Shown: positions 32,388-40,570 of the stretch, piece by piece
Position numbering within the stretch: the stretch's first letter is position 1
Layout of the letters: each line of letters opens with the position of its first letter
Origin: Enterovibrio paralichthyis
GTDB lineage: Bacteria > Pseudomonadota > Gammaproteobacteria > Enterobacterales > Vibrionaceae
Assembly (NCBI RefSeq): GCF_019209835.1
Contig: NZ_JAHUTS010000008.1
Location: 1 to 64,000, forward strand
Length of the DNA stretch: 64,000 nt
Direction of reading: 5' to 3'
The notes under the pieces: model-generated
Databases searched by the model: none
What the model was told of the DNA's origin: nothing
The model's input: only the letters and a program-made list of their open reading frames with translations
Translations under genes and position numbers: made by a program

Positions 32388-33314
32388 ATGATTTTGCTCG
32401 CTAACTCCGAAGCCTACCCAGGTATTGAAGAATCAGCCCGCCGCTTACAGGCGGGTGAAGAAGGGCTGCGCGCCCTGGTGGAAGGCATCAAGCTGGTGGA
32501 ACTTGACCCGCGCGTGCGTACTGTGGGTTACGGCGGCTGGCCGAATGTGCTGGGCGAAATGGAGCTGGACGCCTCTGTGATGGACGGTGACAGCCTGCGC
32601 ACCGGCGCGGTGGGTGCCCTGAAAGGGTTTATGCACCCGGTGGAGGTTGCCTACAAGGTGATGACTGACCTGAACCATGAAATTCTGGTGGGTGAAGGGG
32701 CGGCCATTTTTGCCCGCGAAGTTGATGCGCTGGCCGGTGAAAACCTGATTGAGGACTCCAAAAATGTGTGGTGGGAAAAGCTGGAAGCGGCGATGACACC
32801 AGAGCAGCAGGCCGCGTTTCCGAATGTGCCTTTGGCGCCGCTTTCCAACAACGCCACCGATCCGGAGCGCGTGCGGGATACCACGGTATTCCTTTGCAGC
32901 GACGGCAGTGAAAAGATCAGCGCAGCGACCTCAACCTCTGGCTGGGCGTGGAAATATCCGGGCCGTTTGGGCGACAGCCCAATCATTGGTGCCGGCTCTT
33001 ACGCAGACAGCCGTTACGGCGCCTGTGCCTGCACCCATACTGGCGAGATGAGTATCCGCTGTTCGACGGCGCATGCCGTGGTGCTTTACATGAAGATGGG
33101 CATGACGCTGGATGAAGCGGTCTATGAGGCAATTAAGGATCTGGATTACCTCAAGGACGGTTACACCGAAGGGGTGACCATTCATGCTATCGACCGCTTT
33201 GGTAACCACAAGGTAGTGAGTCTAAACTGCCCGGGTAACATCACTTACTGGTTCTGGCAGACCGGCATGGACAAACCGGAAGAGCGTCAGGCGGAAGTGA
33301 TTTTTACCCGCTAA
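32388..33314 (+). CDS. Glycosylasparaginase-like N-terminal nucleophile hydrolase
   Basis: 308 residues. It aligns along its length with aspartylglucosaminidase: VGYGGWPNVLGEMELDA, VMDGDSLRTGAVGAL, the precursor cleavage point RDT-T (Thr about 162 would become the nucleophile), then TSTSGWAWKYPGRLGDSP and GAGSYAD. Canonical members have HDT and TGNGD, replaced here by RDT and THTGE. They split the GlcNAc-Asn amide after autoproteolysis. No signal peptide, so cytoplasmic. It ends the plus-strand operon; terminator at 33327. An isoaspartyl peptidase/asparaginase activity is the main alternative. Confidence 0.85.
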   Translation: MILLANSEAYPGIEESARRLQAGEEGLRALVEGIKLVELDPRVRTVGYGGWPNVLGEMELDASVMDGDSLRTGAVGALKGFMHPVEVAYKVMTDLNHEILVGEGAAIFAREVDALAGENLIEDSKNVWWEKLEAAMTPEQQAAFPNVPLAPLSNNATDPERVRDTTVFLCSDGSEKISAATSTSGWAWKYPGRLGDSPIIGAGSYADSRYGACACTHTGEMSIRCSTAHAVVLYMKMGMTLDEAVYEAIKDLDYLKDGYTEGVTIHAIDRFGNHKVVSLNCPGNITYWFWQTGMDKPEERQAEVIFTR

Positions 33315-33326
33315 CGCCCTGAACGG

Positions 33327-33359
33327 AAAAAGCCGTTTGAGCAATCAAACGGCTTTTTT
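33327..33359. terminator. Bidirectional terminator between the two island operons
   Basis: AGCCGTTTGA / TCAAACGGCT stem with flanking A and T runs, between convergent genes. Confidence 0.92.
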
Positions 33360-33383
33360 GCATCTGTTGTTTATCTGCCAGGA

Positions 33384-34187
33384 TTATTCGCCGAATGGCG
33401 CTTCGGTGGATACCCAGTTTCTGATGGTGTCGCGGTTGGTTGAGACGTAATGGGAATAGAGGTGGTCGATTGCCATGAGGATAGGTAACTGGGCAGTGAT
33501 CATCCCGGTGCGTTCTTCACCGTGCAGCGACGCTGTCAGCAGCGTTGCAGTTGCGTGTTGCGCCAGCTTGGATTTGCCGTTGGCAGTGATGAGATAGGTT
33601 TCAATGCCGCGTGAGGTCAGGTTTTTCACCACCTTCGCCATGTCCGCATTCAGGCCATTGAGGCTGAGCACAATCACCAGGTTTTCCGTGGTCAGGATGT
33701 CCTGATACATCATCATGGAGTTGGTGTCCTGCACCACCTCTACGAATTTGCCCAGGCGGCCAAAGCGGAACTTGAAATCCCCACCGGCCAGCGCGCTGAA
33801 ACCGGTACCGAATACATGGATGATCTGGTGGCGTGCAATGGCCTTGGTGATTTGTTCAATCACGGTTTCATCCAGACAGGTATCCAGCTGTTGCAGCAGG
33901 TCAAAATAGTCCTGGTGCAGGCTTTCATGCCCGCGTCTGGCTGGGGGATTTTTGCTGTCGAGTTGCTCTTGATAGAGAAACAGCAACTCTTTGAGATTGT
34001 TCAGGCCAATCTTGCGGCAAAAGCGGGTAATGGATGCGGTGGAGACCCCGATATCAACCGCCAGCTCTTCGATGGTTTTGACCGGTTGGCGGGCAAGGAA
34101 GTAGTCGGCGATTTTGTTGTCGGTGGCGGTGAACTTGCTCCGTGCATATTCAAAAAGCAGTCCGATATCTTTATTCATCAGTACCAT
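33384..34187 (-). CDS. RpiR/MurR family transcriptional regulator (HTH-6 plus SIS)
   Basis: 267 residues: N-terminal helix-turn-helix (about 1-75; ELAVDIGVSTASITRFCRKIGL is the recognition region, split by position 41-62) and a C-terminal SIS sugar-phosphate domain (about 110-240; HVFGTGFSALAGGDFKFRF). Members sense phosphosugars and control sugar catabolism. Last gene of the minus operon EIIBC-EIIA-GH38-RpiR, so it most likely answers to a mannose-derived phosphosugar delivered by that PTS. A TGTAAA-TT-TTTACA palindrome upstream of EIIBC is a candidate site. A second start at the Met four codons in is possible. Confidence 0.9.
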   Translation of the reverse strand: MVLMNKDIGLLFEYARSKFTATDNKIADYFLARQPVKTIEELAVDIGVSTASITRFCRKIGLNNLKELLFLYQEQLDSKNPPARRGHESLHQDYFDLLQQLDTCLDETVIEQITKAIARHQIIHVFGTGFSALAGGDFKFRFGRLGKFVEVVQDTNSMMMYQDILTTENLVIVLSLNGLNADMAKVVKNLTSRGIETYLITANGKSKLAQHATATLLTASLHGEERTGMITAQLPILMAIDHLYSHYVSTNRDTIRNWVSTEAPFGE

Positions 34188-34232
34188 AGTCTGTCATCCA
34201 TTCGCCCCACTAACGTAGGGCGAACGCTCCGG

Positions 34233-36890
34233 TTATTCAAGCGGGATTTTGAAAGTGCGAACTTGCTTGGCACGAAATGCGCCAGGTGTCAGGTCGCCGT
34301 ACTCCATGGCGACAGGTGCGAGCGTCTCCAGCAGCATATTGGTTTCCGATGCCGTGCCGGTCGGCACATGGACAGCGATCTCGCCGCTCTGTTCCACGCT
34401 TCGCTCCGACGGGTTGAACAGGCGAAGGCAAAGGGCGTTGTCCTCAAACTGCATCGCACCGCATACAAGAGAATCTGTGCTGAGTGCCAACAGGCTGAAG
34501 GTGTCACAAACCGGCTGTTTGAGCGGATGCATTACAAAATACTTCAGGGTGTTGGTGAACTGGTTCAGTGTTTGCGCCTGATAGTAAGGCAGGTTGACGC
34601 TCCAGCACTGGTGCTGGGTTGCAATGCGCGCCGGGTCAAATTCGCTGTCCAGTGAGAAAGCAAATTTGGCTTTCTGCTGGCCGAGCATCTGGCTGTCTGG
34701 CGTTGGGATGTATTTGTACTGCTGGCCGGAGGCAATGCCAGGGCGGCGCAGCAAATCCGGTTTTCCAAGCCAGCCAACACTACGGAACAGGGTCAACGCC
34801 AGTTTGCCGCTTGGCGATTGCGGTGAGTCCAGCAACACTTCGTACTCTTTGACGCCCTGCGTCATGACGGTCAGGCTCAGGTTGTCATCAGACAGGTTGG
34901 CATAGCTGATCATCGGATAGATGCCGCTTGGCTCTTCCTTCCAACCACGTTCGCGCCAGTCTGCCATTTGGCTCTGGTAAACCGGGCGTCGGGCAAAACC
35001 AAACGGGGTATCTGCGATGCTCTCCCGGGTCTGGATTGGGCTGTTGACCACCAGTTGCAGACGGTGATCGTCAGCCTGGTTGTCGACGCTTAGCTCAACC
35101 TGCAAAGGCTGCTCATCGGCGGTTAACGTGAGTGTCAGCGAATAGCTGCACTGGGTATCGGCAAATCGCTGTGCGCGGGCTTCAAGGTTTTCAGGCAGCA
35201 GCCAGTGGCCTTTCAGCGTCAGGCTTTGCTGTAGCTCACCGCATTGGCTGGTGCAGTCTGCCCGGCTGAAACTGAGATCCAGAACCCAGTCCTGCGCCGG
35301 CGGCGAATAGTCATAGGTATCACCGTCATCCCCACCATCACGCACGCTCAGAAACTGTGTCCATTGTTGGCCCAGTTTTTTGTCCGTCAGGTGCAATTCC
35401 CCCTGGGTGAACACGATGCGATAACGTTCGTTTTCGATGCTGTTACTGTGGTTTTCTGAGACAGATTCCAGTGCAGAGCCTTTCTCATTCAGCACCAGCG
35501 AGGTAAACCCAAGGGCTGGCAGAGCATAGCGAAGCGCAATGGTGGTCTGGAAGTAATAGCCATCCGGCGCATTGTCTTTCGGATCGCGCTGGATACTGCC
35601 GTTGTAATGCCGGGTTTGGGACAATACATCAAAAGGAACATTCTCGCCTTCAAGGGTAGACAGGCTAAAACCGCCAGACTTGGTGGAAAGGGTCACTGTC
35701 TGCACCTGCGAGCGTGAAAACGGCAGGGTGTTGAACAGGGTAATTCGGCTGCCGTTTTGCAGTGCTGGCTGGGATTCGGCCAGCTTGCGCACCAGATAGT
35801 CACAGGCCGAGCCTGACATCTGGTCGACCTGCTCAAAGCGTTCAAGGATGATCTTGTTGGTTTTGTCTGTGTTGCAGGCACCGGCGCTGTCATGGGCGTG
35901 GTTGCGCGTCATGGTGCGCCAAAGATTATCCAGCAGGGTTTTCTGGTAGCCGATACCAAAGCGGGTAGCGAGTACCATCAGGGGCTCCAGCTCCAGTGTC
36001 AGCCTGCGCTCCAGCATATCATTCCAGCGTTTGTGATCGGCGCGGGAAGAATAAATTGAGCGGTGAATCTTCGACGCCTGACCATCAATCATCTCGCCAC
36101 TCAGGCAGTCCATTGGCAAGTTCTGCTCGGACAGCTTGGCAAACAGGGCGTCGTAACTGCTTTCAATCAGACGGGTATCCATCTGCTTTTCTGCCAGTTG
36201 CTGGTTAAACAGGGCAATGCGTGATTTGACGTTGAAGTCGACGAAACGCTGGTCGCCGCCAAGCGGCAGGGCGATATCGTCAGACAGGCAGCCTTTGGCC
36301 ACCTGCGCAGCCATGGCTTCGGCATCATCACAGTAGATAAGCTGTCCGCCCACGTAGTAGCCATCGCGGATATTGTAGAAAGTGACCAGGCTGCCGTCTT
36401 CGCTTTGCCACTGGCCTTCACGGTGAGGGTAGACATCAGTCGACAGGCCGCGCCAGAACACGGTTTTGTCGATGCCGACGCCATTGTAGATTTTGGGCAT
36501 GTCCATGCTCTGGCCGAAGGCATCCGGCACATAACCCAGCATTTCCACCCCGCCCAGTCCGCGGCCAAGGCTGATCCCAAGCTGAAGGTTGCGGATGATG
36601 GATTCACCCGCAATGATCAGTTGGTCAGTCTGGGTATACCAGGGGCCGATTTTCAATTTGCCGCTGCTGACCAGTTCGGTAAAACGGGCTTTTTGCTGCG
36701 GGCAGGCGTTGAGGTAATCTTCAACAATGCTCAGTTGCCCATCCAGGTAGTAGCTCTCCACGTCCCCGGATTCCAGGGCGTCCATCACCTCATCCATATG
36801 GTAAATCAGCTGGATAAGGGACTCATGGGCGGAGAAGTACCATTCAAAATCCCAGTGAGTATGGGAGATCACATGAAGTTGTTTTGTCAT
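34233..36890 (-). CDS. Glycoside hydrolase family 38 alpha-mannosidase (MngB-like)
   Basis: 885 residues, close to E. coli MngB (877). Zinc motif ISHTHWDFEWY (His10, His12, Asp14) and nucleophile Asp123 in GYVPDAFGQ. The C-terminal half is the beta-rich GH38C region. No signal peptide: cytoplasmic. It removes alpha-linked mannose; MngB does so from PTS-imported 6-phospho-mannosylglycerate, and others from alpha-mannosides. EIIA and EIIBC lie directly upstream, RpiR downstream. Substrate could be phosphorylated mannosylglycerate or alpha-mannose residues of imported glycans; the opposite operon's beta-mannosidase and amidase favour the latter. Confidence 0.92.
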   Translation of the reverse strand: MTKQLHVISHTHWDFEWYFSAHESLIQLIYHMDEVMDALESGDVESYYLDGQLSIVEDYLNACPQQKARFTELVSSGKLKIGPWYTQTDQLIIAGESIIRNLQLGISLGRGLGGVEMLGYVPDAFGQSMDMPKIYNGVGIDKTVFWRGLSTDVYPHREGQWQSEDGSLVTFYNIRDGYYVGGQLIYCDDAEAMAAQVAKGCLSDDIALPLGGDQRFVDFNVKSRIALFNQQLAEKQMDTRLIESSYDALFAKLSEQNLPMDCLSGEMIDGQASKIHRSIYSSRADHKRWNDMLERRLTLELEPLMVLATRFGIGYQKTLLDNLWRTMTRNHAHDSAGACNTDKTNKIILERFEQVDQMSGSACDYLVRKLAESQPALQNGSRITLFNTLPFSRSQVQTVTLSTKSGGFSLSTLEGENVPFDVLSQTRHYNGSIQRDPKDNAPDGYYFQTTIALRYALPALGFTSLVLNEKGSALESVSENHSNSIENERYRIVFTQGELHLTDKKLGQQWTQFLSVRDGGDDGDTYDYSPPAQDWVLDLSFSRADCTSQCGELQQSLTLKGHWLLPENLEARAQRFADTQCSYSLTLTLTADEQPLQVELSVDNQADDHRLQLVVNSPIQTRESIADTPFGFARRPVYQSQMADWRERGWKEEPSGIYPMISYANLSDDNLSLTVMTQGVKEYEVLLDSPQSPSGKLALTLFRSVGWLGKPDLLRRPGIASGQQYKYIPTPDSQMLGQQKAKFAFSLDSEFDPARIATQHQCWSVNLPYYQAQTLNQFTNTLKYFVMHPLKQPVCDTFSLLALSTDSLVCGAMQFEDNALCLRLFNPSERSVEQSGEIAVHVPTGTASETNMLLETLAPVAMEYGDLTPGAFRAKQVRTFKIPLE

Positions 36891-36907
36891 TACGCTGCCC
36901 GCCGGGT

Positions 36908-37354
36908 TTAAGCAATCAGGTGGTGAATGGTGTCGACCACCGTTTCTGTGTCGCCGGTTTGCAAGGTATTGCGGATATCCGGCTTCATCATGGCGCGGGA
37001 TACTTTGGTCAGCATGACCAGACTCTCCTGCGCACCTTCGGCCGGAATTGCCAGCGATACCACCGCCGAAACTGGCTCATCGTCCATGGTTTCCCAGGCG
37101 ATAGGGTGGGCAAAGCGCACCACAAAGATGGCCGGTGACATCACGTGCTCTGACTTGCAATGAGGGACGGCAATCCCCCCCATAAAGCCGGTGCTGTCGT
37201 GTTCTTCGCGCGCCTTGAGACCCGCAGCGAAACCGTCGACTGAGCTGACAACGCCAAGGCGGTGTGCGTTTTCGGCAATAAAACGGAACGCTGCTTCCTG
37301 TGTGGTGGACTGGGTATCTGTCAGGATGTGTTGGCTTGAGAATACGTTTGTCAT
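36908..37354 (-). CDS. PTS fructose-type EIIA component
   Basis: 148 residues; phospho-His65 in MGGIAVPHCKSEH. Takes phosphate from HPr (encoded at 42354) and passes it to EIIB. The ATG at 37354 is preferred because GAGGG lies 9 bases upstream and it starts 5 bases beyond the EIIBC stop; an ATG three codons earlier (37363) would overlap EIIBC and have no spacing to that site. GH38 starts 17 bp downstream. Confidence 0.9.
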   Translation of the reverse strand: MTNVFSSQHILTDTQSTTQEAAFRFIAENAHRLGVVSSVDGFAAGLKAREEHDSTGFMGGIAVPHCKSEHVMSPAIFVVRFAHPIAWETMDDEPVSAVVSLAIPAEGAQESLVMLTKVSRAMMKPDIRNTLQTGDTETVVDTIHHLIA

Positions 37355-37359
37355 GGTAA

Positions 37360-38892
37360 TCATCCCTCTGACACTGCGGTGTTCAGCGCCGGTTCGGCTT
37401 TTTGCTCTGTGGCGGCTTCTGTGGTGACGACTGGTTGTGGACGACGCCAGAAGCCAATGATCATCGCAGTCAGGGTAATACCCGCCAGCGTACAGGCAAT
37501 CCAGGTCACGAATGGGATAGGTTGCTCGATGTAACCGACAAAGGTGCCCAGTGGAGAACCGATACCGCCGTAGAATTTCACGTCCAGATAGCCAACCAGA
37601 CCACCTGCAAGGGCAGAGCCTGCCACACTGGCGGTGATAATTTGCAGAGGATTGGCCGCCGCAAACGGGATCGCACCTTCAGTAACGCCCACGATACCCA
37701 TGCCGAATGCGGAGTTGGCAGAGATTTTCTCCGTCGCTGAGAAGCGTTTGGCAAACAGTTTCGACGCCAGGAAGATGCCCAGTGGTGCGACAGAAATGGC
37801 AGCCTGAGCAGCCGTGCCGGGTACAAAGTTCGCGCCTTCAATACCGTATTTGGCAACGGTATCCGTCCAAACTGCGGTGCCGAAAATCAGCGCAGTTTTG
37901 TTGACTGGGCCTCCGAAGTCGAAACCAATCATGGCACCGACGATGGCACCGATAATGAAGGTGGAAGAGGCGTAGTTGGTGGTCATCCAGTTCAGACCGT
38001 CATACAACGCGCTCATGGCGCCGGCAATCGGCTGGCCGATCAAATACAGCACCACTACCGTGATAAAGAAAGTTGCGATCAGTGGGATCACCATGATGGG
38101 AACGATGGGTTGGATGATCTTCGGCCACTTAACCTTTTTCAGGTATTTAACGAAGTAGCCCACCAGGAAAGCCACCAGAATCGCAGACAGGAAACCGCCA
38201 CCCGCGTTGGTGCCAAGGAAGCTTGGATCATTTGCCATGTAAGCGCCCAACATAGCCGGGGCAATTGCAGGGCGGTCAGCAATCGAGTTGGCAACGAAAC
38301 CAGCAAACAGCGGGATCATCAGGGTGAAGCCAATCTGACCAACTTTGAACAGGTGGAACATGAAGTAGCCCAGCGGATCTTCCTGATCAAACCCCCACGC
38401 GACCATGCGGCCAAGATCGTCTTTCTGGAAAGCAAAAACGTTGGCGATAGCCAGCAGCAGGCCGGCGGCAATCACCATAGGCACCATGTAGGAGATGCCA
38501 CTCATGATGTGTTGTACAAAACCGTTTTCGTTGGTTTTGCCCAGGGTGACATTGCCGACCTTGGTGCCTTTTGCGCCAAACACAGTGGCATTTTCTTCGG
38601 CTTCTTTGATCAGTCCCATCGGGTCTTTGATCGCGGCTTTCGGGCGGGTTTTGTAAACGCGCTTACCGGCAAAGCGGGCCAAATCAATTTCGATATCAGA
38701 GGCGATGATCACCAGATCTGCTTCACTGATCTCTTTCTCTGTCAGCACATTCTCCGCACCGATGGAGCCCTGGGTTTCGACTTTGACAAAGAAATTGTGT
38801 TCTCTTCCGGCTTGTTCCAAGGCTTCAGCAGCCATATAGGTATGCGCGATACCGGCTGCACAAGCGGTTATTGCCACCACGTTTTTGGTCAT
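37360..38892 (-). CDS. PTS fructose/mannosylglycerate-type EIIBC component
   Basis: 510 residues. EIIB at the N-terminus with phospho-Cys11 in AITACAAGIAHTYMAAE, a linker at about 105-120, then EIIC with about nine spans (GISYMVPMVIAAGLLLAIA onward; GFDFGGPVNKTA and GVTEGAIPFAAANP are fructose-family EIIC signatures). Imports and phosphorylates sugar. Same domain order as the B-C part of MngA. First gene of the minus-strand island operon; its EIIB shares ITAC-x-x-G-x-AHTYMAAE with the solo EIIB at 22421. Confidence 0.93.
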   Translation of the reverse strand: MTKNVVAITACAAGIAHTYMAAEALEQAGREHNFFVKVETQGSIGAENVLTEKEISEADLVIIASDIEIDLARFAGKRVYKTRPKAAIKDPMGLIKEAEENATVFGAKGTKVGNVTLGKTNENGFVQHIMSGISYMVPMVIAAGLLLAIANVFAFQKDDLGRMVAWGFDQEDPLGYFMFHLFKVGQIGFTLMIPLFAGFVANSIADRPAIAPAMLGAYMANDPSFLGTNAGGGFLSAILVAFLVGYFVKYLKKVKWPKIIQPIVPIMVIPLIATFFITVVVLYLIGQPIAGAMSALYDGLNWMTTNYASSTFIIGAIVGAMIGFDFGGPVNKTALIFGTAVWTDTVAKYGIEGANFVPGTAAQAAISVAPLGIFLASKLFAKRFSATEKISANSAFGMGIVGVTEGAIPFAAANPLQIITASVAGSALAGGLVGYLDVKFYGGIGSPLGTFVGYIEQPIPFVTWIACTLAGITLTAMIIGFWRRPQPVVTTEAATEQKAEPALNTAVSEG

Positions 38893-38963
38893 GAGGTTCT
38901 CCTTCTACGACCGACGAAAGGAATAGGGACGGCCAGATAATGAAAATTTTCTCAATTCTCAAC

Positions 38964-38979
38964 TGTGATGGAATTCATA
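38964..38979. promoter_or_regulatory. Possible CRP site between EIIBC and the AraC regulator
   Basis: TGTGATGGAATTCATA matches the TGTGA-N6-TCACA consensus at nine of ten conserved bases up to the final half (TCATA). Weak but expected for a PTS operon. Confidence 0.4.
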
Positions 38980-38992
38980 ATAGCTATTTTAT

Positions 38993-39061
38993 TGTAAATT
39001 TTTACAGTTAAAGGGTGCACTCCGTCATGGAAAAAAACGGTCAAAGCTGTAAATTTTTTCA
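38993..39061. promoter_or_regulatory. Repeated TGTAAA-N2-TTTACA palindromes, candidate operators
   Basis: A perfect 14-bp palindrome TGTAAATTTTTACA (38993-39006) and a near copy TGTAAATTTTTTCA (39048-39061), 55 bases apart (5.2 helical turns), lie between the divergent EIIBC operon and AraC gene. Either the RpiR or the AraC protein could bind; RpiR-family sites are often such AT-rich palindromes. Confidence 0.5.
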
Positions 39062-39124
39062 CCGAAAGCTGAACGGCTTTTAGCTTGGTTGATTTTATTT
39101 TCATCGGAATGTAGCGAGCCCTTT

Positions 39125-39955
39125 ATGTCCCATGCCCCTTTGTTGTCAGAACATCTCTCGTTTTTGGCCATGGCCGACAGCGTTTTGAAGATGCGTGCGA
39201 TTGCTGACAGGCACTGTTATCTGGCGGTCTCCTGCGATGACGCGCCGCTGCTGGCCTGGAAAACACCGGTACTCAGAATGGAGATGGTCACTGAAGGTGA
39301 GCTCGAAATGCTGTTCAGTGGGCAAGGTGGTCAGCGGGAATCAAAAAGGCTGGGTGCCGGTGATGTGCTGTTTTTGGCGAGCAACGGCTGGAATCTGCCA
39401 TTGGTGGAGAAAGCCAATACCCTGAGTATCTGCTTTCGCGAAAACAGATTGTGGCTGAGCTATAACCACTGGCAGGATGGCCGCTGTATCCGTCTGGCAC
39501 GCTGGGATCTGGCCATGCCGGAAGCAGAAAGGTCAGCTGAGGCATACAGCCAAACAGATGTTGAACAGGTTCTGACGGTATTGGCATCAGCCCTAGAGAT
39601 AGAAGTGGAGAAGGCGTCACGCCAGCGTCAGCTGTTTCATCAGATCCTGACGTATTTGCGCTGTCACTTCGATGAGCCCATTTGCCGCGATTCTGTCGCG
39701 CGCCATTTTTGTATCTCGCCGAGCTACCTGTCGCACTTGTTTATGCAATATGGCGAGGTGGGGTTTAACGAGTACATCAACCGTGAACGTTTTGCCCATG
39801 CGCAACATTTGCTGGTGGAGAAGGGGTTAAGGGTGAAGCAGGCCGCACTGGAAAGTGGCTTTGTGGATGCAGATTATTTCTGTCGCCTGTTTAAGCGCCT
39901 GGCGGGGATGACGCCAACCCAGTACCGTAAACAGCACGATGCCCTGGCGTTCTAA
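39125..39955 (+). CDS. AraC-family transcriptional regulator
   Basis: 276 residues: N-terminal cupin-like sensor (about 1-150; WKTPVLRMEMVTEGELEMLF and AGDVLFLASNGWNLPL are its strands) and a C-terminal double HTH (about 175-270) with RDSVARHFCISPSYLSHLF and KQAALESGFVDADYFCRLFKR. Divergent from the EIIBC operon, so it is the likely positive regulator of one or both island operons. The ATG at 39125 lacks a strong Shine-Dalgarno; an in-frame TTG at 39089 is the alternative. Confidence 0.88.
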   Translation: MSHAPLLSEHLSFLAMADSVLKMRAIADRHCYLAVSCDDAPLLAWKTPVLRMEMVTEGELEMLFSGQGGQRESKRLGAGDVLFLASNGWNLPLVEKANTLSICFRENRLWLSYNHWQDGRCIRLARWDLAMPEAERSAEAYSQTDVEQVLTVLASALEIEVEKASRQRQLFHQILTYLRCHFDEPICRDSVARHFCISPSYLSHLFMQYGEVGFNEYINRERFAHAQHLLVEKGLRVKQAALESGFVDADYFCRLFKRLAGMTPTQYRKQHDALAF

Positions 39956-39975
39956 AAATAGGAATTGCAGATACG

Positions 39976-40004
39976 AAAAAGCGCAGCCGAAGCTGCGCTT
40001 TTTC
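39976..40004. terminator. Bidirectional terminator between araC-like and crr
   Basis: AAAAAGCGCAGC / GCTGCGCTTTTT perfect stem with 4-base loop. Confidence 0.93.
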
Positions 40005-40018
40005 TTGCGGTTCAAGAA

Positions 40019-40528
40019 TTACTTCTTGATGCGCAGTACTGGAGTTTCACCAACAGTGACAGAACCAGACAGCTTGTTCAGCTCTTTGATTTCGTCCATG
40101 TTAGAGATAACAACAGGAGTCAGGGTAGACTTCGCTTTCTCTTCCAGCATAGCCAGATCGAATTCGATGATTGGGTCGCCAACTTTAACAGTCTGACCTT
40201 CTTCAGCGATGCGCTTGAAGCCTTCACCTTTCAGCTCAACGGTATCAATACCGAAGTGAACGAACAGCTCGATGCCGTCTTCAGATTCGATAGAGAATGC
40301 GTGGTTAGTTTCGAAAATCTTACCAATGGTACCGTTTACTGGTGCAACCATTTTGTCGCCAGCTGGTTTGATCGCGATACCGTCGCCCACGATTTTCTCA
40401 GCGAAAACAACATCTGGCACATCTTCGATGTTTACGATTTCGCCAGACAGTGGTGCGATGATTTCGATTGCGCCAGCGTCGCTGCTGTCGTCAGAAACCA
40501 GCTTTTTCAGTTTGTCAAACAGACCCAT
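40019..40528 (-). CDS. crr: PTS glucose-specific EIIA (EIIA-Glc)
   Basis: 169 residues, the same length as E. coli Crr. Phospho-His91 in FVHFGIDTVEL and companion His76 in ETNHAFSIES. Receives phosphate from HPr; controls adenylate cyclase and inducer exclusion. Third gene of ptsH-ptsI-crr, 43 bp after ptsI. Its stop lies 15 bp from a bidirectional terminator. Confidence 0.98.
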   Translation of the reverse strand: MGLFDKLKKLVSDDSSDAGAIEIIAPLSGEIVNIEDVPDVVFAEKIVGDGIAIKPAGDKMVAPVNGTIGKIFETNHAFSIESEDGIELFVHFGIDTVELKGEGFKRIAEEGQTVKVGDPIIEFDLAMLEEKAKSTLTPVVISNMDEIKELNKLSGSVTVGETPVLRIKK

Positions 40529-40570
40529 AGTGTTTGCTCCTAAGCGTTTACAATACTTTGCTGCCGTATT

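Noticed and set aside
34233..38892. Simple mannosylglycerate (mngAB-like) locus
   Set aside because: GH38 plus fructose-type PTS alone would fit, but it leaves the convergent beta-mannosidase, amidase, peptidase and Opp importer unexplained. Kept only as an alternative.
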